A stretch of DNA of 64,000 bases from JAFEBO01 sp036392375 (GCA_036392375.1 DASVYC010000083.1:1-64000), one strand, 5' to 3'. Positions 41,061-49,320 are shown, numbered from the stretch's first letter. Numbers and translations are program-made. The notes: generated by a model not told the origin, from the sequence alone.

Positions 41061-42196
41061 GCCCCCACCGCGACACCAGAGCGATCGCCGGCCCGCGCCT
41101 CGGCTGCGCCGGCTTCACGCTCGTTGAGCTTGTCATCTCGTCGGCGCTGCTCACCGTCCTCCTCCTCGCGGGAGCCGCGACCGCGAGCCTGGTCCGCCGG
41201 GCCGGCATGAGCGCCGTGGGCGACAGCTCCCTCGCGCTCTCCCGCGCCCTCACCGACCTGCGTCGCGACATCGAGTGCTCGACCCGTGTCAACTCATTCG
41301 CCCGGCGTTCCATCAGCCTCACCGTCCCCGATCGCAACGCCAACGGCACCACCGAGTCGATCACCTACTCATGGTCGGGCGTCGAGGGCGCGCCGCTGAT
41401 GCGCAGCGTGAACGGCGGCGCCGCCGTGGCGATCGTCCCATCGATGCGCTCGTTCGACCTCGCGGCCGAGACCACCACCGTCACCGTTCTCAGCGCCGAC
41501 CAGCCCATCGCGCCCGCGACCCAGACCGTCGCAACCTGCAGCACCTCCTCCGGCCTCGGCACCGTGCAGGTCTCGAGCTCCCGCTGGGTCGGGGTCACGT
41601 TCATGCCCTCGCTGCCCGCCGGCACCACCAGTTGGACCCTCAGCGGCGTGCGGCTCTCGCTGCGCCGCCACGGCACCGCCGACAGCGTCGTCTCGGTACA
41701 GATCCGCAGCACCAACGGACAGAACCCCACTTCCACTGTTCTCGCTTCGGTCAACATCAATGAGTCCTCGCTGGGGGCGAGTTACGCGTGGGTGGACTGC
41801 CCGATCCCGGCTCTCTCGAATCTCAGCCCCGCGTCCCCTCTAGCGATCGTCATCCAGCCCGTCTCGGGAACCAACTGCGCCGAATGGCAATTCACCGGCA
41901 GCGGCGGCTCGCTCAACCCCAATCACGCGATGTGGCAATCCACGAACTCTGGATCGTCGTGGTCCAAGCTCTCATCGCAGGAACCGCTCTTTGTCATCAC
42001 CGGAGCGCCCTCGGCGTCGGCTCCCGCCACCGAGCCCGCCGCCGCGGTCCGCGTGGTGCGATGCAACGCCGAGGCGATCCGCGGCGTCGCCATGGCGTTC
42101 GAGACCGAGGTCCGCACGCTCTCGGCCAGCGGCTCCATCGCGCTCGAGGCCGAACCCCTCACCCTCGGCGGCGAGGAGGACGTCTCGCAACGCTGA
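41057..42196 (+). CDS. GspJ-like minor pseudopilin with extra domain
   Basis: 379 residues. The N-terminal prepilin motif is GFTLVELVISSALLTVLLLA after a 19-residue leader. A region that in GspJ is a compact pseudopilin head continues to about residue 150. Residues 160-305 form an added beta-rich domain (SRWVGVTFMPSLPAGTTSW, SVQIRSTNGQNPTSTVLASV) resembling the cohesin- or carbohydrate-binding-like modules of planctomycete surface proteins. The tail is GspJ-like again (GVAMAFETEVRTLSASGSI). GspJ normally caps the pseudopilus tip with GspI and GspK. It overlaps the previous gene by 4 bases, a sign of translational coupling. Confidence 0.8.
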   Translation: MSPHRDTRAIAGPRLGCAGFTLVELVISSALLTVLLLAGAATASLVRRAGMSAVGDSSLALSRALTDLRRDIECSTRVNSFARRSISLTVPDRNANGTTESITYSWSGVEGAPLMRSVNGGAAVAIVPSMRSFDLAAETTTVTVLSADQPIAPATQTVATCSTSSGLGTVQVSSSRWVGVTFMPSLPAGTTSWTLSGVRLSLRRHGTADSVVSVQIRSTNGQNPTSTVLASVNINESSLGASYAWVDCPIPALSNLSPASPLAIVIQPVSGTNCAEWQFTGSGGSLNPNHAMWQSTNSGSSWSKLSSQEPLFVITGAPSASAPATEPAAAVRVVRCNAEAIRGVAMAFETEVRTLSASGSIALEAEPLTLGGEEDVSQR

Positions 42197-42200
42197 GGCC

Positions 42201-42728
42201 ATGAACCGCACCAGCCCATCCCGCCCGACGCACCACGCCGCGAACCATGCGCGACGGGCGATGACGCTGCTGGAGTGCGTCGCGGCGTCGCTCATACTCG
42301 CGGTCATCGCGGTCGCCGCGGTCCGCGCCGCCGCCGGAGCCGCGGCAACGCAGGCCGCCTCCTCCCGCTCCGTCACCGCCACGCTCCTGGCTCAGAGCCT
42401 GCTCTCCGAGATCGAGCGCACGCCCTACATCGACCCCTCCAAGCCCGCCACTCTGGGACGCGACGCCGGTGAATCCGCATCCAACAAGACGGCGTTCGAC
42501 GATGTGGACGATTACGACGGGTGGTCCGAATCCCCGCCGCAGGACGCCAACGGCGCCGCCATCCCCAACATGACTGGCTGGACCCGCAAGGTCTCCGTCA
42601 TCTGGTCCGACCTCGGCCCGGTGTTGGAAGGGCGCAACGGCGACACCGGTCTCAAGCTCATCACGGTTGACGTCTACTTCAAGTCCAAGCTTGTCCGCTC
42701 GCTCCAGTCCCTCCGCGCTCCGGATTGA
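42201..42728 (+). CDS. GspI-like minor pseudopilin
   Basis: 175 residues. After a 20-residue leader (MNRTSPSRPTHHAANHARRA) the motif MTLLECVAASLILAVIAVAA carries the invariant Glu. A helix continues through AATQAASSRSVTATLLAQSLLS. The head domain (SVIWSDLGPVLEGRNGDTGL, then LITVDVYFKSKLVRSL) fits GspI. It starts 4 bases after the GspJ-like stop and ends 4 bases before the next GTG, so spacing is operonic. The substitution of Met for Phe at the start of the mature helix is a small deviation. Confidence 0.82.
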   Translation: MNRTSPSRPTHHAANHARRAMTLLECVAASLILAVIAVAAVRAAAGAAATQAASSRSVTATLLAQSLLSEIERTPYIDPSKPATLGRDAGESASNKTAFDDVDDYDGWSESPPQDANGAAIPNMTGWTRKVSVIWSDLGPVLEGRNGDTGLKLITVDVYFKSKLVRSLQSLRAPD

Positions 42729-42732
42729 ACAC

Positions 42733-44019
42733 GTGCCCACTCTGCCCCGACATCCTCGCACTCGCACCGGCACCGCCTATCTCGCCGCCGTGGGCGTCGG
42801 CATGCTCGTGGGCGTGCTCAGCCTCGGGTCCATGGCCACCGCGCGTTCACGCGCCCGGGCGCTGCAGCTCCGCGTGGACGAGGAGATCGCTCGCCAGAAC
42901 GCCATCGCCGCCGTCGATCTCGCCCGCGCCGTCATCGCCGCCGACCCCGACTGGCGCACCACCTATTTCCCCGAGATGTGGCTCTACGGCATCGAGTTCA
43001 ACGCCGGCACCATCGGCTACGCCGTCGTCAACCCCAGCGGCGCCATCAACCGCGACCCACTCGATTCGGTCGTCGTCACCGGGGACGGCGTCAAGGGGCT
43101 CGCGCACCAGCGCATGAGCGTCACGCTCGATGCCTCGAAGGTGCCGCTCACGTGCCTCAACGTCCCCATGACCGTCGGCGGGGCCATCTCGGCCACCAGC
43201 GCGACGCTCTCCGGCAGCGGGCTCACCGTCGCGACCAACGCGAGCTTCACTTCCACGCTCTCCACTATCCGGCCCAATGTCGAGGCCCGAACTTCCATCA
43301 TCGGCACCGGCTTCAGCGGCACCACCACCACCGGCGCCACCGCCCGCACGCTCCCCAAGAGCACCGTCTTCTCGCTCTACACCACCTCCGCCGCATCGAT
43401 TCCCATCACCTCACTCTCGGGGTCGTGGGTCTTTGGCGTGTGGCGCCGCACCCTCAGCAACGTGACCCTCAGCCCCAACAACAACCCCTACGGCTCCACC
43501 AACGCCTCGGGGCTGTATGTCCTTGACTGTCAGAACCAGATGCTCGTCATCGATGACTGCCGCATCGTGGGCACGCTGATCGTCCTGAACCCAGGCGCCG
43601 GGTCGTACATCAACGGCAGCGTTCAGTGGGTGCCGGCGGTCGCGAACTACCCGTGCCTCATGGTCAACGGCGACTTCATGCTCTCCATGTCCTCGACCTC
43701 GCTCAGCGAGAGCTCGGAAGCGACGAACTACAACCCGCCCGGCGCGCCGTACCCGTACCCATCTGGCGCGTTCGACACCGACCAATCCGACAGCTACCCG
43801 AGCGTCATCGACGGGCTTGTTTACATCAGTGGTGCCGTCTCGGTCACCGGCTCCAACACCGTGGACATGCTCGTCGTCGGAGGCACGCTGTCGATGAGCA
43901 CGCTCAGCAGCCTCACGATCCGCGACGAACCCACGTACGCCGCCGACCCGCCGCCCGGCTTCTACTCCGTCAAGATGTCCCCGCGGCTCGGTTCGTGGTC
44001 CTATGTGGTGGACCCTTGA
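42733..44019 (+). CDS. PilX-like pilus-associated protein
   Basis: 429 residues from GTG 42733; the frame is open 66 bases further but that overlaps the GspI-like gene. The start has one membrane segment (GTAYLAAVGVGMLVGVLSLG) followed by a basic stretch, as in PilX/GspK-type proteins, and the mature prepilin Glu is absent. The rest is beta-rich with many Ser/Thr runs (SATLSGSGLTVATNASF) and hints of repeated strands. GspK-like metal sites are not recognisable. Assignment rests on position as the fourth gene of the minor-pseudopilin operon and on the N-terminus. It may be an adhesin-like tip component, which is inference. Confidence 0.65.
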   Translation: MPTLPRHPRTRTGTAYLAAVGVGMLVGVLSLGSMATARSRARALQLRVDEEIARQNAIAAVDLARAVIAADPDWRTTYFPEMWLYGIEFNAGTIGYAVVNPSGAINRDPLDSVVVTGDGVKGLAHQRMSVTLDASKVPLTCLNVPMTVGGAISATSATLSGSGLTVATNASFTSTLSTIRPNVEARTSIIGTGFSGTTTTGATARTLPKSTVFSLYTTSAASIPITSLSGSWVFGVWRRTLSNVTLSPNNNPYGSTNASGLYVLDCQNQMLVIDDCRIVGTLIVLNPGAGSYINGSVQWVPAVANYPCLMVNGDFMLSMSSTSLSESSEATNYNPPGAPYPYPSGAFDTDQSDSYPSVIDGLVYISGAVSVTGSNTVDMLVVGGTLSMSTLSSLTIRDEPTYAADPPPGFYSVKMSPRLGSWSYVVDP

Positions 44020-44125
44020 ATCACGCACGAACCCTCCACGCCAAAGGAGAGCCGCATCGGCACGCACGCGGTTGCCGATCGCCCCAACCAAAGAGAGCGG
44101 CGTCCCATTGCAAGTGTTCGGCGCT

Positions 44126-45451
44126 CTACACCCGCAGCTTGCGCACCGCGATCGTGTCGTTCTGCCCGCCGAACCCGAACGAGTTGCTCAGGCACACGTC
44201 CACGCCGCCCTGCTCGCGCAGGTCGCGGGCCGCGTTGGGCACGTAATCCAGATCGCACTCAGGATCCGGCGTCTTCAAATTCATCGTCGGCGGCACGAAC
44301 CCCGTCTGGATCGCCTTGACGCAGGTCATCAGCTCCACCGCGCCCGCGGCCTGAATCAGATGCCCCAGCATGCTCTTCACGCTGCTGAATGGCACCCTCG
44401 GCGCCAACGGCCCGAAGACGCCCTTCACCGCCGTGGTCTCGATCTTGTCGTTCTCTTTCGTGCCCGTGCCGTGGGCGCTTATGTAATGCACCTGCGGCCT
44501 GCCGTCGGTCCCGGGCTCTCGCGGCGAGATCCCCGCCTGGCGCAGCGCTTGGGTCATCGCAGCGATCGCGCCGCGGCCGTCGGGCTGAATGTCCGTGATC
44601 CGGAACGCGTCCGCGCTGCTGCCATACCCGGCGACCTCCGCCAGCACCGTCGCCCCGCGGGCCCGGGCGTGATCCAACGACTCCAGCACGAGCATCCCCG
44701 CGCCCTCGCCCATGACAAATCCATCACGAGTCTGATCGAACGGCCTCGCAGCGTGGGCGTAGTCGTCGCGCCGCTGGCTCATCGCGGTCAGCCGCACGAA
44801 CCCGGTCATGCCCAGCATGTGGATCATCGAGTGGCTGCCCCCCGCGAACATGATGTCCGCGTCTCCACGCCGGATGATCTCGAACGCCTCACCGATCGCC
44901 TGCGTGCTCGCCGCGCACGCGGTCATGCAGTTGAACGCCGGCCCGCGGCAGCCAAACTCCGCCGCCACGTGGCTCATCGCCAGGTTCGGTTCCTGCTCCG
45001 TTTCCGCCTCGACCGTCATCGCCGGCAGCGCCCGCTCGGCCCACGCCTTGCCGTCCACCGTCCGCGTCTCGGCCTTCCAGCCCGCGATGTTGGCGGCGTT
45101 GAAGTTCGCGTAATCCAGCGGCCCCTCGCCGCTGCCGAGGTAAATCCCGAAGCGTCGCCGGTTCAGCTTTGCCTGCGCCAGCCCAGCCTGCTTCCACGCC
45201 TGGGCCGCGGCACCGAGCGCGTACTTGGTGCCCAGGCTGGCCATGGCGTGCGGGCCGACGTCGTCGAGGAAATGACGCAGGTCGAAGTTCTTCACCTCGC
45301 TGGCGAAGTTGGTCGCGAAGGTGGAGGCGTCAAACCGCGTCACCGGCCCGATGCCGCTCGCCCCCGCGAGCAGCTTGGCCCAGACCGAGTCCACGTCACT
45401 GCCAAGAGGAGTGACCCAACCCATACCGGTGATGACAACTGGAGAAGGCAC
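44126..45451 (-). CDS. Beta-ketoacyl-ACP synthase (FabF-like), active-site complete
   Basis: 441 residues from GTG 45451, giving MPSPVVITGMGWVTPLG as in typical KAS II. The start lies inside a word-type repeat, so the first residues derive partly from it, and other in-frame GTG starts are possible. The catalytic Cys179 is in NCMTACAASTQAIG, and the two histidines are in SAHGTGTKEND and SVKSMLGHLIQAAGAVE. It condenses malonyl-ACP with acyl-ACP. It may be housekeeping FabF or part of a specialised lipid or polyketide pathway; the inactive-looking partner at 46316-47713 favours a KS/chain-length-factor pair. Confidence 0.88.
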   Translation of the reverse strand: MPSPVVITGMGWVTPLGSDVDSVWAKLLAGASGIGPVTRFDASTFATNFASEVKNFDLRHFLDDVGPHAMASLGTKYALGAAAQAWKQAGLAQAKLNRRRFGIYLGSGEGPLDYANFNAANIAGWKAETRTVDGKAWAERALPAMTVEAETEQEPNLAMSHVAAEFGCRGPAFNCMTACAASTQAIGEAFEIIRRGDADIMFAGGSHSMIHMLGMTGFVRLTAMSQRRDDYAHAARPFDQTRDGFVMGEGAGMLVLESLDHARARGATVLAEVAGYGSSADAFRITDIQPDGRGAIAAMTQALRQAGISPREPGTDGRPQVHYISAHGTGTKENDKIETTAVKGVFGPLAPRVPFSSVKSMLGHLIQAAGAVELMTCVKAIQTGFVPPTMNLKTPDPECDLDYVPNAARDLREQGGVDVCLSNSFGFGGQNDTIAVRKLRV

Positions 45452-45546
45452 TTGGGAATAGGCACTTGGCACTAGGGAAAACAGTTGCAAACGCCATTCA
45501 CTAAGCTTCGGCCCCTAGTGCCTAGTGCCCAGTGCCCAGTGCCTTC
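45445..45546. repeat. Inverted repeat of AGTGCCC words, covering a start codon
   Basis: The left arm (about 45445-45477) reads AGGCACTTGGGAATAGGCAC and the right arm (about 45512-45546) CTAGTGCCTAGTGCCC. About 33 bases pair imperfectly around a 35-base loop. The ketosynthase GTG start codon (45449-45451) is within the left arm. Each arm is a run of the same short word. Confidence 0.7.
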
Positions 45547-46107
45547 CTAGGCCTTCTCATCAAAGTCGTACATCGCCTCGTCACCGTCGTTGTGATCGCC
45601 CGGCGTGATGCCCTTGGCGGCGTTGATCTTGTCCACGTTCAGCACCCGCACCAGGCCGTCCTTCAAGAGGCGCCCGGCGAAGTTGATGATCAGGCCCAGC
45701 TCCAGGTCGGCGCTCTTGAGCTGGGCCCGGAGCGTCGAACGCTCGGCCCCGCTCACGTCGCGGTACGCGGCCATCACATCCACGATAAAGCGATCCTCGA
45801 TCAACAGATCGCAGATCGAGTGCCCCACCACCTGGTCCTTGTACTTCACCGGGATCGAGTGGTTGGACTTGAAGTTGATCCCCTGAGCCCGCATCTCCTG
45901 CTGCAGCGCGGTCATGTAGACCGTCTCGTCGTAGCCGCCGCCCAGGGCCATGTGCACGTCGCGGGCGCACCCGATGACCTTGTGGCTGATCGAGGTCAGC
46001 GTCGGGTCGAGCTCCGAGAGCGGGATGCCACGCCGCGGCGGGCCGCCGCGACCACGGCCGCGGCCTTCGTTGGAGTGGGAACGGTTGTCGTTGCGGTAGT
46101 CGCTCAT
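45547..46107 (-). CDS. GxxExxY-family protein
   Basis: 186 residues from ATG 46107. The name-giving motif is present as GGGYDETVY. Family features are VIGCARDVHMALG before it and HSICDLLIEDRFIVDVMAAY plus LIINFAGRLLKDGLVRVL after. The N-terminal 35 residues are Arg/Gly-rich (GRGRGRGGPPRRG). Family function is unknown; the fold resembles nuclease-like (PD-(D/E)XK) proteins, but catalytic residues are not established here. The frame is open 5-prime through the composite repeat, but that part is repeat sequence, not protein. It lies between two ketosynthase-type genes on the same strand. Confidence 0.82.
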   Translation of the reverse strand: MSDYRNDNRSHSNEGRGRGRGGPPRRGIPLSELDPTLTSISHKVIGCARDVHMALGGGYDETVYMTALQQEMRAQGINFKSNHSIPVKYKDQVVGHSICDLLIEDRFIVDVMAAYRDVSGAERSTLRAQLKSADLELGLIINFAGRLLKDGLVRVLNVDKINAAKGITPGDHNDGDEAMYDFDEKA

Positions 46108-46206
46108 GTGAAGGCTCCGAAGTCTGCCACGAGTAGAGACGCCTGAAAGGGACGCCAATGGTAGCGGGATACGCCCCGCGGGCTTGTGATGCAGGCCGAG
46201 CCGCCA

Positions 46207-46306
46207 GGGTGCCACTGCTTGACCGGCTCGGCGGTCAAGCAGTGCCGACACGTACCCCACGCTGCAACCACACGCCTTGGCCCAGAGCGGCCAAACCGTG
46301 GCACCC
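46207..46306. repeat. Two-hairpin composite repeat, copy 3
   Basis: CACTGCTTGACC (46213-46224) pairs perfectly with GGTCAAGCAGTG (46233-46244) around GGCTCGGC. After a 30-base spacer ACGCCTTGGCC pairs with GGCCAAACCGTGG imperfectly. It begins GGGTGCC and ends GTGGCACCCC. It matches the copies at 24875-24980 and, inverted, 21551-21650. Confidence 0.68.
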
Positions 46307-46315
46307 CATGCTGAT

Positions 46316-47713
46316 TCAGACCTTCTTTAAAACCAACGCCGCATTCTGCCCACCCAACGCCGACGTCACCACCAGCACATGCCGCAGGTTCGCCGCCCGC
46401 GTCGCAACCGGCCCCGCCTGCAGGTCACTCGGGCACGACCCGCCGTGAATGCGTGCCGGCAAGCGCTGCTCGCGCACCGCCATCGCACCCGCCGCGAGCT
46501 GCAAGCCGCCCACGCCCGCGACCGCGGCACCCGTGTTGGGCACCACCGTGATCAGCGGGATGTCCTTCAGCCGCGCTCCAAAGACCTGACGCAGCGCCGC
46601 CGCCTCGGTCGCGTCCGCGTGCGCGATCCCGCTCGCATACGGCACGATCGCGTCGATCTCGCCCGCCGATACCTTCGCATCCGCCAGCGCGTTCTCGATC
46701 GCGTACACAACCCCATCGTGCGGCTTCTCGTCGTCCGACAGCCGCGAACGCGTGCGGATCGCCTCGTACCCCGGCGGCGGCGAGTGCGAAGCGCCGAAGC
46801 CCGCCAGCTCGCAGTACGCCTTCGCACCGCGGGCCGCCGCCTTGCTCATCTCTTCGATCACGAACATCCCGCCGCCCTCGCCCAACACCGTTCCCTGCGC
46901 CGCCGCGTCATACGGCCGCACCACCGACTTCGCGTCGACGCCCGCCTCGCACGGAGCCAGATGCTTGAGCAGCGTCCACCGCAGCGTGCCCATCAAGTTG
47001 GTCTTGCTCTCGGCCCCGCCGCTGAAGCACGCGTCCGCCGCGTCGCGCTGGATGACCCGCATCCCCTCGCCCACCGAGAGCAGCACGCTCGCCTCGGCGC
47101 ACGTGATCGTGTTGCTCGGCCCCTCGCAGCCGTGGATGATCGTCACATGGCACGCGAGCATGTTGGGCAGGTACTTGAGCATCCACAGCGGCTGCAAGTT
47201 GTTCATCCCGCCCACGCCCGTCGGGTGCTTCTCGGTGGCGATCGTGCCCCAGCGCCAGTACTCGAACGCGCCCTGCTCGTTGGTGGCCGTGGCGAGCGCC
47301 GCCGAGAGCTCATCCGTCTCGGCGTTGATCAGCCCCGCGCCGATCTGGCAGCCGACACGATCACCCGGATACGTCGTCTGCCCCGGTGCCCCATCCAGCG
47401 TGCCACGGGTCACCAGGCCCGCGTCCTCAATCGCCAGCTTGGCCGCCGCGACCGCGAGGTCGGTGTCGCGGGCCATGACCTTCACCGCCTTGCGGTACGA
47501 CTTGGGGACGTAGTCCTTGGCAGAAAAGCCGCCGGGCGTCCCGTCCGCGCCCTTCACCTCGCCCGCGAGCCTGGTCGCAAACCCGGACGCATCGAACAAC
47601 CGGGCGGCGTCCAGCCCGGACACCCCAGCGCACAACCCCTCCCAGAGGGCCTTGGCGCCCACGCCCAGCGCACTGACGGCACCCACCCCGGTGATGACAA
47701 CACGACGGCTCAT
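46316..47713 (-). CDS. Ketosynthase-like protein lacking catalytic residues (CLF-like)
   Basis: 465 residues, beginning MSRRVVITGVGAVSALG. It has the thiolase fold of KAS enzymes throughout, but aligned active-site positions differ. The Cys position is Glu207 (GPSNTITCAEAS); Cys205 sits two residues earlier. The first His region reads PYASGIAHAD with the His not at its usual place, and the KSxxGH loop is replaced by VPNTGAAVAGVGG. It is therefore unlikely to condense by itself. In type II polyketide synthases a KS-beta or chain-length factor with Gln in place of Cys pairs with an active KS. Pairing with the intact KS at 44126 is inferred. Confidence 0.8.
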   Translation of the reverse strand: MSRRVVITGVGAVSALGVGAKALWEGLCAGVSGLDAARLFDASGFATRLAGEVKGADGTPGGFSAKDYVPKSYRKAVKVMARDTDLAVAAAKLAIEDAGLVTRGTLDGAPGQTTYPGDRVGCQIGAGLINAETDELSAALATATNEQGAFEYWRWGTIATEKHPTGVGGMNNLQPLWMLKYLPNMLACHVTIIHGCEGPSNTITCAEASVLLSVGEGMRVIQRDAADACFSGGAESKTNLMGTLRWTLLKHLAPCEAGVDAKSVVRPYDAAAQGTVLGEGGGMFVIEEMSKAAARGAKAYCELAGFGASHSPPPGYEAIRTRSRLSDDEKPHDGVVYAIENALADAKVSAGEIDAIVPYASGIAHADATEAAALRQVFGARLKDIPLITVVPNTGAAVAGVGGLQLAAGAMAVREQRLPARIHGGSCPSDLQAGPVATRAANLRHVLVVTSALGGQNAALVLKKV

Positions 47714-47725
47714 GGCGGGATTCTA

Positions 47726-47830
47726 GAAATGGCCAAAGGTCCAAAGGGCCAAATCACCAAATGACCAGAACCGGCAGCCCCTTCTTGATTTGGCCATTTG
47801 GTCATGTGGCCCTTTGGCCCTTTGGCATTT
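47726..47830. repeat. Long inverted repeat of CCAAATGG/CCAAAGGG words
   Basis: The left arm (47726-47767) reads AAATGGCCAAAGGTCCAAAG then GGCCAAATCACCAAATGAC. The right arm (about 47788-47830) reads GATTTGGCCATTTGGTCATG then TGGCCCTTTGGCCCTTTGGC. About 42 bases pair with few mismatches around a 20-base loop. It lies between the KS-like gene start and a plus-strand membrane protein, so it sits in the promoter region of both. Confidence 0.75.
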
Positions 47831-47873
47831 GTCGCCCCACACCCGGCTCTCGCCCGATACCGTTCCCGTGCTC

Positions 47874-48386
47874 ATGTCCGCCGACATGCCCAAAGCCGCC
47901 GCCCCGACCCGGTCGTTGATCGACCCCGGGTGGCTCTTTGTGATCGCCGGCATTGTCCTTTTGCTCGCCACCGTGCTCATCCCCGCCGCCGAGCAGGTCC
48001 GACGGGCCCACTGGCAACGCGACCGCGCCCTGCTCGTCGAGAAGCACCGTCAGGAGCGGCTCACCCGTTACAACGAGTTCGTCGCCGCCCTCGAACGGGG
48101 CGAACGCTCGCTTGTGCTCGCCCTCGCTGCCAGCCAGCTCAACCAAGTCCCCGCCGACCGCACGCCCATCGGCGTTGGCAAGAAGTCCGGCTACACCGAC
48201 ATCAACGCCGGCAATGCCAGCATCTTCCCCAACCTCGAGCCCGATCCGATCGAGCTCCCCGAGTTCAGGCAGTTCGATAGCACGCTCAGCCGCATGGTCA
48301 CCGACGACAAGACCCGCCCGTGGATCATCGTGGTCGGTGCCGTGCTGGTCTTCGTGGGCGTCCTGCCCGCGAGCCGCTCCAAATAA
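47874..48386 (+). CDS. Small membrane protein with two membrane segments
   Basis: 170 residues from ATG 47874 (the frame extends upstream through the repeat). One membrane segment lies near residues 20-38 (WLFVIAGIVLLLATVLIP) and another at the C-terminus (WIIVVGAVLVFVGVLPA). Between them is a cytoplasmic or periplasmic helical domain with charged residues (LVEKHRQERLTRYNEFVAAL, then RGERSLVLALAASQLNQV) that may form a coiled coil. No family is recognised. It is a single gene on the plus strand between two minus-strand genes, with an atypical repeat on either side. Confidence 0.6.
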   Translation: MSADMPKAAAPTRSLIDPGWLFVIAGIVLLLATVLIPAAEQVRRAHWQRDRALLVEKHRQERLTRYNEFVAALERGERSLVLALAASQLNQVPADRTPIGVGKKSGYTDINAGNASIFPNLEPDPIELPEFRQFDSTLSRMVTDDKTRPWIIVVGAVLVFVGVLPASRSK

Positions 48387-48404
48387 GTCGAGACCAAGCC
48401 GCCA

Positions 48405-48470
48405 CCAGAGACGAACACACTTCGTCTCTCCGTCTCTCCGTCTCTTTGTCTCTTCGTCTCTCTGCTTTCC
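48405..48470. repeat. CGTCTCTC-word repeat with short hairpin
   Basis: AGAGACGAA pairs with TTCGTCTCT around a 5-base loop, and then CCGTCTCTCCGTCTCT words continue in a pyrimidine-rich run. The word is the same as in 26343-26451. It lies between the ends of the membrane protein (plus) and cmk (minus) genes, a position that suits a bidirectional terminator. Confidence 0.6.
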
Positions 48471-48471
48471 C

Positions 48472-49320
48472 TTACCCCACCACCGCCAGCACATGCCGGT
48501 GCAGCGTGTCCACCACCTGCTGGAACTGCATGTCGCTCGTGTCCACGCAGATCGCGTTGCCCGGACACATCAAAGGTCCGTCCGCACGGCTCGAGTCGCT
48601 GCGGTCGCGCTCCAGGATCTCCGCGGTGATCGCCCCAAGGTCGGCCGCCGACCCCATCGCCACCATCTGCTCCGCGCGGCGCCGGGCCCGCACGTCGGCC
48701 GACGCATCGAGATAGAACTTCACGGCCGCATCGGGGAACACGACCGACCCCTGATCGCGCCCCTCGGTCACGAGCCTGGGGTGCTGCTGCCCGATCAGCC
48801 GCTGCTTGCGCACCATGTGCTCGCGCAGCTCTTTGATCGACGCGAGCGGGGAGACCACCTCGGTGACGTCGCGCTCACGGATGCGGTGATCGATGGGCTT
48901 GCCGTGGGCCAGTATCGTGGGAGGATCGCGGGTCCAATCGAAGTGCAGGTCCGCGGCCGCGGTCCTGGCGACCACCGCCGCGTGGTCGTTGATGTCGATC
49001 CCGTTGTCGATACAGATTGCCGCCGCAGCCCGGTACATCGCCCCGGTGTCCAAGAAATCAAGCCCGAGCTGCTTGGCCAGGGCTCGCGCGACGGACGATT
49101 TGCCTGTTCCGGCGGGTCCGTCGATGGTGATGACGATGCGTTGGTCGGGTGAGAGCATGGCGAGGCAACCGGAGTCGCCAAGCGTAGCGGCGTCGCGGTC
49201 GCACACCACCCGTTCCATGTCGATCGCGGCGCACGACTCGGCGTGCGAGACCTCGACCACTTCCATCATCTCAAACGCGACGCTCTCGTCCTGCACCGTG
49301 CTGGGTCGCATCGTGTTCAT
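48472..49320 (-). CDS. cmk: Cytidylate kinase
   Basis: 282 residues from ATG 49320, which has GGAGG 7 bases upstream. The kinase proper starts near residue 58 (IVITIDGPAGTGKSSVARAL, the P-loop). Then LDFLDTGAMYRAAAAICID and LVTEGRDQGSVVFPDAAVKF match the CMP-binding region and the lid. The first 55 residues (MNTMRPSTVQDESVAFEMME and onward) are an acidic extension not seen in typical Cmk. It phosphorylates CMP and dCMP. The extension has no recognised domain; a shorter start at the Met near residue 56 would remove it but has no ribosome-binding site of similar quality. Confidence 0.9.
   Translation of the reverse strand: MNTMRPSTVQDESVAFEMMEVVEVSHAESCAAIDMERVVCDRDAATLGDSGCLAMLSPDQRIVITIDGPAGTGKSSVARALAKQLGLDFLDTGAMYRAAAAICIDNGIDINDHAAVVARTAAADLHFDWTRDPPTILAHGKPIDHRIRERDVTEVVSPLASIKELREHMVRKQRLIGQQHPRLVTEGRDQGSVVFPDAAVKFYLDASADVRARRRAEQMVAMGSAADLGAITAEILERDRSDSSRADGPLMCPGNAICVDTSDMQFQQVVDTLHRHVLAVVG

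Noticed and set aside
46108..46260. N-terminal extension of the GxxExxY protein
   Set aside because: The extra residues come from the composite hairpin repeat, and a good ATG exists at 46107.
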